This document shows, one piece after another, positions 7,226 through 14,479 of a stretch of 20,663 nucleotides of DNA. How positions within the stretch are numbered: the first letter of the stretch is position 1; every line of letters begins with the position of its first letter. The notes under the pieces were generated by a model. The model worked only from the letters and a program-made list of their open reading frames with translations. It had not been told where the DNA came from and searched no databases. This stretch comes from CAIZQW01 sp037133395 (GTDB lineage: Bacteria > Verrucomicrobiota > Kiritimatiellia > RFP12 > UBA1067). The stretch spans positions 1 through 20,663 of the forward strand of contig JBAXOG010000085.1 in the NCBI GenBank assembly GCA_037133395.1, read 5' to 3'. The position numbers were made by a program, and so were the translations under genes.

Positions 7226-10200
7226 ATGAATACAATGATGAAGAAGTTCGTTGGGTGTGTGTGTTTCTTTATGAGTCTGACATGGGCTTCGCAAGCCGGT
7301 GGGATTTTCACATGGACCAACGGCACTGGCGATAACACGGGAAACTGGAGTGTGGGGGCGAATTGGACCAACAATGTGGCTCCGACCAACACCAGCTCGT
7401 TTGTATTTGGAGCTACCACGGGGACTACGACGCTAACCAACGATATTACGTTCACCAGTTTGGGTACGATCACGTTCAACAGCGATGCGCCTGCTTACAC
7501 GATGAATGGCAATCCCCTTGCGAGTGGTGGTACTGCTTATTTCGGCGGGTTCATCGTCAATAGTGGCAGCAGCATCACGCAGACGATCAACCTCAACTTA
7601 GGCGCCTTGTATGAGAACGCCTTCAACGTGTCTGGCGGCGGCAATCTAACGCTGGGGGGATCCTCCGGAAAAGGCGGAACTTACAACCCTAATTTGACCA
7701 TGAATGGTACCGGGGTGCTGACCCTGAACGGTGCCACAGGCTTCGGTGCCCCCTATCTGACTGTAAATACCGGAACGGTGGTTCTGGCCAAGTCGGTTAC
7801 GGCGGGCGTGGGATCTTCCATAACCATAAATAATGTTGGCATGGTCATATTGGGATCGTCCAACCAGGTGTCGGGGACTCTCACTATGTCTGCCGGTGCC
7901 ACCTTCGATTTGAACGGCTACGATAGTGGGTCGATGGTAGCACCTAATCAGGCAGGCTTTTTTCAGATTAATGGAACGGGTGGTCTTATCGTGAATAATG
8001 CTTCGGGCACAGGCACGAACGTCTTGCAACTTGGAGGTATGAATCTTGCCGGTAGTTATGGAGCGTTCGGTGGCAGGATTATGGACGGATCAAGCGCGAA
8101 GACCGCGTTGGGTCTCGGGTATAATTGCTGGAATAGCGTCTTTCAGATGTTAACTGGAAACAACACCTACAGTGGGGGTACCACATTTGGTCCAAAATCG
8201 CAAACATCAACCTATACCGGTGGATCGACGCTCAGTATCAGCAGCATGCAAAATATCGGTGCTGCCGGGAGCCGGAATCTAGCGTTTAGTGGACCCGCCA
8301 GCTTTGTTGCTCAATCAATCCTGCAAATTACCGGAACGGAAATCACAGATTCGTCCGGTTTTGATTCGATCATCTTCAACCCCGGTACGCGAGTCGGCTT
8401 CGACATTGCTGATCCGTCCAATACGTTCACCCTCAGCCAGGCATTGACCAACGGGGCCAGCGGAGTTTTCGCAAAGAGGGGTGCCGGGACGCTGGTGCTG
8501 AAGGGCGCGGCAACTTACACGGGTGCGACCACAATCGAAGGCGGTATCTTGAAGGTTGATTATCAGAGTGGTTCCCTGAACAGCGCGACGGCTCCAACCT
8601 TTTCCGGTGGCAATCTTTTCTTGCTTGGAAAGAATTCCGGCACAACGAGCCAGACGCTTGGAAACCTTACTGTGAGCACCGGCGGCGGCAATCTCCTGAT
8701 CGATCCGAACAATGGCCCTTCCACAACACTGGCTTTGGGTACACTTACCACTACGGCGGCTGGGGGAAGTTTTATGCTGGGTAAGGTCTTGAATGCCGGA
8801 GGTGGAGCCGTTACCAATACTACAACAACGAACAAAAAGACGGATGGGACATACGGTGGACGTGTGATTTTTGCCACTGGCATTGCCAACACCGGTTATG
8901 ATTTCGCGACCACTTTAACTGGAACCCCATACGTACTTTCGGCTTACACGTCAGCCACTGTGCTGCCGACCTCCGTTGGTGCGAGTGCGACCAATTACAA
9001 GATGATAAGCAACACGGCTCTGGTTGGCAATGTCGCAGCCAACTCGCTTAAACTTGAATCTCCCTCGGGTGATTTAGCGCTGGCTGGCTATACCCTGACG
9101 AACACCAGCGGCGGTTTGCTGTCCGTGGGTACAAGTGCTGTCCAGATCACTGGTGACGCCGGTGTCATTGGCCTCACCGCAGGCAATGGCAGTGGAACCT
9201 ACGACCTCATCGTCCACCAGTATAATAGCAATGGCCTGAACATCGGCGCTGTTATCGGTAACAATGGAGCCAATGCGGTTGCTCTCGTAAAGGCCGGCAC
9301 CGAAACACTCACCCTCAGTGGCATCAACACCTACACAGGGGCGACCTACATCAACGGAGGTGCCTTGAGCATCACCGCCGACAACAACCTCTGCGGGTTC
9401 AACGGAACGTTGACACCGCTATGTAGCACAAACGGCACGGCTGTGACTTGCTCGGCGGCTTCGCTTCCCACAGGCTTCGCCGTTGGTGCGTCGTTGTTGG
9501 GCCGGGCCGTGAACGCCACGGGTGGAGTTTCTGGGGCCTACACCATCACCCTGAGTGGTGCTCCAAGTGCGGTGCTTACCAACGGAACGGCGTCATGGGC
9601 TTATATCCCTTCCGCTGTACTCTATATCAACAACGGTGGCCGTCTACAGACCAGTGGCAACTTCGCGCTCAACGAGTCCAATTCTGGCGGCACGGCGGGG
9701 ACAACCACGCAAAACAGGACGATCACCATCGGTTCTGGCGGGGGTGGGATTGAAATTCTGTCGGGCACGTTAACCAACTCTGGGGCTATCACTGCGAATG
9801 GTCAGTTCATCAAGAGCGGTCCGGGCATGATGGTGTCCACTGTCGCGAACACCTTCAATATGGGTGGGTTGACCGTCAATGACGGTACAATGCTGTTCAC
9901 CGCTGCCAACACCTTTAATAATCGCGTGACCGTCAATAGTGGTACGCTACGGTTCAGTCTCACCGGCAACAATTTGTACGGTGGCGTGACCCTCAACGGC
10001 GGCATGTTGCAATTCGACGCCGCCAACACCATTGCCGGTGGCATGACCCTTAATGGCGGCGCATTGAGCATCAACAGTCTCAGTTATGTTGGCTCGACCC
10101 CCCTTACCTTCGCTGGTGGAAACTTGCAGGTCACCAGCACAAGCATGACCACTGTGAACAGCCTTAATGTGAACGGGGCAAACTTCTCTGGCGGGTTTGA

Positions 10201-11353
10201 CATCACCAATGCTACGGCTTCGTTCATCGTGACGAACGCCATCAGCGGCTCAGGCTCGCTGGTTAAGTCGGGTAGTGGCACGTTGGTGCTTACCGGCTCC
10301 AACACCTATTCCGGCTCCACCACCATCAGCAACGGGACGCTCATTGCCCGGGTCGCAGTTCCCATTGTCAATGCAGGCTTTGAGTCGCCAAGCTCGGGAG
10401 CCTGGACCTACATGAAGGATTTTTCAGGCAAGGACAATGATGGGGTTCTCGGCGGCTGGAGATCCGCTACTTCTAACTTGGTTGGTTTTTGCCAGGGCAC
10501 ATTCTGTCCCACACCTCTTCCGGAAGGCATCCAAGGCGCCTTCATACAAGTTCCCGGATATATCGAGCAGGTCATTACTGTGCCGGAGGACGGCACATAC
10601 CAACTGGCGTTTAAATTTGTTAGGCGCAGAACTGTCAATGTGGGTATATCCGTCAAGTTTAACGGCGTGATGAAGGCGTCTTGGCCTCTCGCTGGGACTT
10701 ACTCGGCTTGGACTTCTATGTTGACCAATATCACGTTGACAGCAGGCGCGTGCACGACCCGGTTCGAGAATGCTACAGGAGATGATGTCACAATTGATGA
10801 TGTTCGCTTGTATACGGCTAGGGGTAGTCTGTCTACCAACACAGATCTTTCGATCATTGCCGGCGCTACCTTTGATCTGGGCTTTTCCCTCCAGACAGTC
10901 AGAAACCTTGCGGGTGCCGGAACGATTGCGACTGAGGCGGGTGGGACGTTGACCGTCACCGGCACGAACAGCTTCACGGGCACCATCGCGGGGAACGGGG
11001 CGCTGAACGTTTCTGGCGTGATCTCCCCAGCGGGGCCGGGCGTCTTCGGCACAAATACTGTGGCCCAGGCGCTAACCTTCAGCGGCACTCTGGAGGTGGA
11101 TGTGGCGACAGACGGCTCCAGCGACCGGCTGGTAACGCAGGGGACGCTTGATTTGACCGGGGCGACCTTGTCGGTGGTGAATTCCTCTGGACTGAATAAA
11201 GACAAACAGTATGTGATCCTCACGTACAGCGTCGCGCCGACGGGGACGTTCAGCGACAGTAATTTGCCACGTGGTTGGACGACGAAGAATGACACGACCA
11301 ACAAGCGGATCTTGCTCCGGGCCAATACCGGCACGATGATCCGGTTCTTCTAA
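7226..11353 (+). CDS. Secreted autotransporter-associated beta-strand repeat protein
   Basis: A 1375-residue exported protein rich in Gly, Thr, Ser and Asn, with an N-terminal signal peptide (basic MKK, hydrophobic core, cleavage near Ala-Ser-Gln-Ala-Gly). It contains several copies of the repeat known from autotransporter passenger domains. The clearest are at about 413-445 (AGTLVLKGAATYTGATTI), 685-716 (TETLTLSGINTYTGATYI) and 1010-1042 (SGTLVLTGSNTYSGSTTI), among many weaker beta-solenoid turns. Residues about 1045-1200 form a different module starting NAGFESP and ending with IDDVRLYTA, resembling galactose-binding-like beta-sandwich domains. No outer-membrane barrel, PEP-CTERM tail, LPxTG or lipobox is seen, so the export and anchoring route is open. 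The protein simply ends Met-Ile-Arg-Phe-Phe. Its role is unknown; a surface or extracellular scaffold that contacts glycan fits both family and context. A solitary -10-like TATACT lies at 7195-7200. Confidence 0.85.
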   Translation: MNTMMKKFVGCVCFFMSLTWASQAGGIFTWTNGTGDNTGNWSVGANWTNNVAPTNTSSFVFGATTGTTTLTNDITFTSLGTITFNSDAPAYTMNGNPLASGGTAYFGGFIVNSGSSITQTINLNLGALYENAFNVSGGGNLTLGGSSGKGGTYNPNLTMNGTGVLTLNGATGFGAPYLTVNTGTVVLAKSVTAGVGSSITINNVGMVILGSSNQVSGTLTMSAGATFDLNGYDSGSMVAPNQAGFFQINGTGGLIVNNASGTGTNVLQLGGMNLAGSYGAFGGRIMDGSSAKTALGLGYNCWNSVFQMLTGNNTYSGGTTFGPKSQTSTYTGGSTLSISSMQNIGAAGSRNLAFSGPASFVAQSILQITGTEITDSSGFDSIIFNPGTRVGFDIADPSNTFTLSQALTNGASGVFAKRGAGTLVLKGAATYTGATTIEGGILKVDYQSGSLNSATAPTFSGGNLFLLGKNSGTTSQTLGNLTVSTGGGNLLIDPNNGPSTTLALGTLTTTAAGGSFMLGKVLNAGGGAVTNTTTTNKKTDGTYGGRVIFATGIANTGYDFATTLTGTPYVLSAYTSATVLPTSVGASATNYKMISNTALVGNVAANSLKLESPSGDLALAGYTLTNTSGGLLSVGTSAVQITGDAGVIGLTAGNGSGTYDLIVHQYNSNGLNIGAVIGNNGANAVALVKAGTETLTLSGINTYTGATYINGGALSITADNNLCGFNGTLTPLCSTNGTAVTCSAASLPTGFAVGASLLGRAVNATGGVSGAYTITLSGAPSAVLTNGTASWAYIPSAVLYINNGGRLQTSGNFALNESNSGGTAGTTTQNRTITIGSGGGGIEILSGTLTNSGAITANGQFIKSGPGMMVSTVANTFNMGGLTVNDGTMLFTAANTFNNRVTVNSGTLRFSLTGNNLYGGVTLNGGMLQFDAANTIAGGMTLNGGALSINSLSYVGSTPLTFAGGNLQVTSTSMTTVNSLNVNGANFSGGFDITNATASFIVTNAISGSGSLVKSGSGTLVLTGSNTYSGSTTISNGTLIARVAVPIVNAGFESPSSGAWTYMKDFSGKDNDGVLGGWRSATSNLVGFCQGTFCPTPLPEGIQGAFIQVPGYIEQVITVPEDGTYQLAFKFVRRRTVNVGISVKFNGVMKASWPLAGTYSAWTSMLTNITLTAGACTTRFENATGDDVTIDDVRLYTARGSLSTNTDLSIIAGATFDLGFSLQTVRNLAGAGTIATEAGGTLTVTGTNSFTGTIAGNGALNVSGVISPAGPGVFGTNTVAQALTFSGTLEVDVATDGSSDRLVTQGTLDLTGATLSVVNSSGLNKDKQYVILTYSVAPTGTFSDSNLPRGWTTKNDTTNKRILLRANTGTMIRFF

Positions 11354-11426
11354 ATAAGATCGCTGACCGTGGGTATCGGGAATAAACGAGGGGAGCAACT
11401 TTTTTTGTATGGCTAGTCGTAAGCCT

Positions 11427-11532
11427 GGGAGTATAGGCGTCCTCGCCTGTACAAAAAGTAGTATGTTTATGCAGGTCCGGCAATTGCCGGACCTGCGAAC
11501 AGGCGGGGCGCCTATTCGCCCAGCAAGGCTCC
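11427..11532. repeat. REP-like dispersed inverted-repeat element, copy 2, with central palindrome
   Basis: Outer arms 11427-11452 and 11497-11521 are imperfect inverted repeats of each other (core ATAGGCG...CGCCTGT). Between them 11471-11496 is a perfect 26-bp palindrome (GCAGGTCCGGCAA and its complement). Bases 11509-11528 match 314-333 exactly in inverted orientation, and TCCTCGCCTGTAC at 11440-11452 matches the complement of part of 401-423. It occupies the 234-nt gap before the protein B gene. The rest of the gap has a T-run at 11400-11406 without a stem, and CATTCCAATATTTCC at 11550-11564, related to the simple repeats at 20295-20320. Confidence 0.8.
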
Positions 11533-11587
11533 AAAGTCCGTTTTTCAATCATTCCAATATTTCCGTGAAGTTATAGGTTTAAAGAAA

Positions 11588-14464
11588 ATGATAAATATGC
11601 GTCGCTCTCAAAAGATAAACAAACGATTTTTGATTTTCGCGGGTGTGGCGGTTACGGTGATGTGTCTGCAAAATAGTCAGGCAAGCCAAGCGTATCTATT
11701 GGACACCGGAGGGCTTCGGGATGTTGAAGAACTTTACCTGGTAGGGGCTCTGCAGGGAATCGTCAACCGGGATGCTCCTCGCCTTTTTCTGAGCGGTCTG
11801 GATCATGGGATGTGCGCAGGGGCCAATAATGTGTATGTGAAGTATTTTGAGAAAGAGAAGGGCTTCACGTTCATCCGCTTAAAGTCATTGGGCGATGCTA
11901 TCTCTACGTTCGCTGTGATGAAGCGGGCGGATGGCGTCACTCCGTTGATCAAAGGATTGGTCAAGTATCCCACCTTCTATGTGGACTCGGCGAAGCGCAG
12001 CAAGGTCGGCACGTATTACAACTTTTGGATCGCTGCCAATTTTGCAGCACAGGAAGACTTGCTGCCGGTTACCGACACGATTCTGAAATGCCAGACCGCG
12101 ATGTTGTCGGGCTCCGAGTTCTGGTGGAAGGATGAGACGATGGGGGGTGGATGGGGAGCGATGTTTTCGGTGCTGAAGCGCCCCCCAGCCGGCGGGCTTT
12201 CGGTACAAACCCGTGCCGGGGTCAAAGGCAACAAGTCAGGATACGCCAATCGAACGGTCTATCTGGATGTGGATGTGACCCCGAAGATCGAGGTGGTTGT
12301 CAGCGATCTGACACCTGGAGGCGCCTGGGCCCTGCATATCAAGACGCCGACGACGGTGCAGACCCCTGTTAATTGTCGCGCAGTCCGCGTCCCCGGACTG
12401 ACCGACATCCGCAGGACGGGAACCTTTATCGTCGATCTAGCGGCCTCTGGTCTCTTCAATCCCCGTGCCGCCAGGGCCGAGTTGCAGATATCTCCGGTCG
12501 GCCAAGACGTATCCGTCACGGTCAAGTCGATCCGCCTTCTGAATGCAAAGGGCGAGTGCCCCACTGTCGCGCCTTATGCGCCAAGGAAGGACATCTTCCA
12601 GAGACTTGCCGTCAAACGTGATCTTGTGACCTCTGCCCCGTATGAACAGGACGAGGAAAAAGCATGCGAATGGTCGCTGGCAAACCAGCGGAAGCAATGC
12701 GCCCCTGGCGCGTTCGGATCCTTTTCTGGCGGATCCTGGATCCTCAAGGGACTGGACTATGCCATCTCGAAGAAGGTGTATCTCTTTTACCAAGGCAAGG
12801 AGCCCTTTACCAATGACGGTTATCCGAATCTGGACAAGATTCTGGCTGCTCTTAAACCACCGGGCTTGGTCTTTGGCTGGCTCGGAGGCGAGTCCTACTC
12901 CTGCATGAAAATGGGTGAGTATGGTGCCCGGTATGCAGGTGGACCTCCCGAAAACTTTTCGTTCTGGCAATGGGTTCCACTGGATAAACCAGGTCGCCCT
13001 GTTCCTCTCCCACAGGTGCGCGAGGTCAAGGGGCTGGAAAACAAAATTTATTTGAATTTCAGTTGGGCTTCTGCGGACGCCATCGAGTTCACCTATAACC
13101 TGATGGAAGGTTACTGGGAGGATCCAAACCGTGGAACAGTGCCGATGACATGGGGCTTTAATCCCTTGATTGCCCAATACGCCCCGGCTTTAGCGGAGTT
13201 TTACGCGCATTCAGCCACTCCGAAAGATTCCTTTTGGGGATTCACGGCGGGTTACACCCACGCTTCCTGTTTCCCCTCTGAAAAATTAAAGCTTTACGCG
13301 GAAGAGACCCGCCGTGGGCTTTTCGAGTTGGGGACCTCTCCCGCAGTGGATGTCTGGGACTGCGATAACAATTGCTCACCAACGTATGAAGAGCTCAGTA
13401 CGTCCTCGGCCTTTCCAGGCGTCAAACTGATGAGCGTTCTTCCCTCGGTACGCGGCCCTGAGACCTTCTGGCTCGACAATGGAGCAGTTGTGATGCGTAA
13501 CGATAAGCGGTTTCACGGGAAGAGTCAGAAAAACGGAGGAACCACGCTTCAGGGGATTGTTGATGCCATCAAGGAAATCGAGGAACAATACCCAGGCATG
13601 GACCCCAAATTCCTGACCGTCAACACCCGGGTTTCTCCCACCTTTGTCAAGGAGCTCCAGAGCTTGTTGCCGGAGCATGTGAAGATCGTAGGAATGCCCG
13701 ATTTTATAGGGCTTGCAGAGGAGTCGGGTGCTGTGGTGGCGATGCCTTATTCCGACGGGGTCGGTTCGGGCGACCGCGTTAAAGTAAAATTCCAACTGCA
13801 CAATGCGTCGGGGCTGACCGGACTGCCGGGTAAAATCACCTGGACGCTTCCGCCCGGCTGGACATCGTCCCCCAGTGAATGGAATCACGGTTCAGTTCCG
13901 GTCGGCTCCAATCTGAAGCAGGTGGTGACGTTCACGCCGCCTGCAGGGTTAACCAACGGCTCTGTCTCGATCGTGTATCAGGATTCAAGGTTTCGCTGGA
14001 AAAAAGAATTTTCTCTGACCACCTATCTAAAGTCTACCACCGTCACCGACTGTGATTCAGAAGCGGGATGGATCGCCTCGAACGGCGCCTCCGTGACCAT
14101 GGATCGCGATATGATCAAGGTCACCCCGAAAGCGGTCCGGACGCGCAGTGAATATTTCGGAAGCGGCAGAGGCGTGGCAAACACAGGCCGCGTCACCTTC
14201 CCGGTGAAGCAGATTGATTTCAGCCGCAAACCGATCCTCAAAATCACGACACCGGATCTTAACGGAAGTGGGACGACCATCGGTCTCCTGAATGCAAAGG
14301 GCGTATGGAAGAAATGCGCTGAAATAGGCGTGGGAACGTGTTCTATTGATGTGGCCACCATCACCCAATGGACCGGTACGCAAGATGGCATCCTGACACT
14401 TGATCCTACCACCCGCTTTGGCAGTCTTGTCCGAATACGCAGTATCAAAGTTTGTTACCCATAA
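11588..14464 (+). CDS. Long GxGYxYP-family secreted protein (protein B) with degenerate signature
   Basis: A 958-residue exported protein with a basic N-terminus, hydrophobic core and probable cleavage near Gln-Ala-Ser. The N-terminal GxGYxYP region follows (QGIVNRDAPRLF near 57-68). It is interrupted by a beta-rich insert, about 225-320. The core resumes with FGWLGGE and a well-conserved block (EDPNRGTVPMTWGFNP). The family signature reads TAGYTHA at 553-559: the first Gly and the last Pro of the motif are replaced, and the Asn-x-Gly-Asp segment reads Ala-Ser-Ala-Asp. Residues about 740-850 look like an Ig-like or NEW3-type beta domain. The last about 80 residues form a beta module resembling the insert. 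The ribosome-binding site is weak; ATG 11597 is an alternative start. The HzsA-like gene follows after 15 nt. Function is unproven; B may bind glycan rather than cut it. Confidence 0.8.
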   Translation: MINMRRSQKINKRFLIFAGVAVTVMCLQNSQASQAYLLDTGGLRDVEELYLVGALQGIVNRDAPRLFLSGLDHGMCAGANNVYVKYFEKEKGFTFIRLKSLGDAISTFAVMKRADGVTPLIKGLVKYPTFYVDSAKRSKVGTYYNFWIAANFAAQEDLLPVTDTILKCQTAMLSGSEFWWKDETMGGGWGAMFSVLKRPPAGGLSVQTRAGVKGNKSGYANRTVYLDVDVTPKIEVVVSDLTPGGAWALHIKTPTTVQTPVNCRAVRVPGLTDIRRTGTFIVDLAASGLFNPRAARAELQISPVGQDVSVTVKSIRLLNAKGECPTVAPYAPRKDIFQRLAVKRDLVTSAPYEQDEEKACEWSLANQRKQCAPGAFGSFSGGSWILKGLDYAISKKVYLFYQGKEPFTNDGYPNLDKILAALKPPGLVFGWLGGESYSCMKMGEYGARYAGGPPENFSFWQWVPLDKPGRPVPLPQVREVKGLENKIYLNFSWASADAIEFTYNLMEGYWEDPNRGTVPMTWGFNPLIAQYAPALAEFYAHSATPKDSFWGFTAGYTHASCFPSEKLKLYAEETRRGLFELGTSPAVDVWDCDNNCSPTYEELSTSSAFPGVKLMSVLPSVRGPETFWLDNGAVVMRNDKRFHGKSQKNGGTTLQGIVDAIKEIEEQYPGMDPKFLTVNTRVSPTFVKELQSLLPEHVKIVGMPDFIGLAEESGAVVAMPYSDGVGSGDRVKVKFQLHNASGLTGLPGKITWTLPPGWTSSPSEWNHGSVPVGSNLKQVVTFTPPAGLTNGSVSIVYQDSRFRWKKEFSLTTYLKSTTVTDCDSEAGWIASNGASVTMDRDMIKVTPKAVRTRSEYFGSGRGVANTGRVTFPVKQIDFSRKPILKITTPDLNGSGTTIGLLNAKGVWKKCAEIGVGTCSIDVATITQWTGTQDGILTLDPTTRFGSLVRIRSIKVCYP

Positions 14465-14479
14465 TAATCAATCATCACT

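Noticed and set aside
11400..11406. T-run after the beta-strand repeat gene as an intrinsic terminator
   Set aside because: There is no stable GC-rich stem directly before the run.
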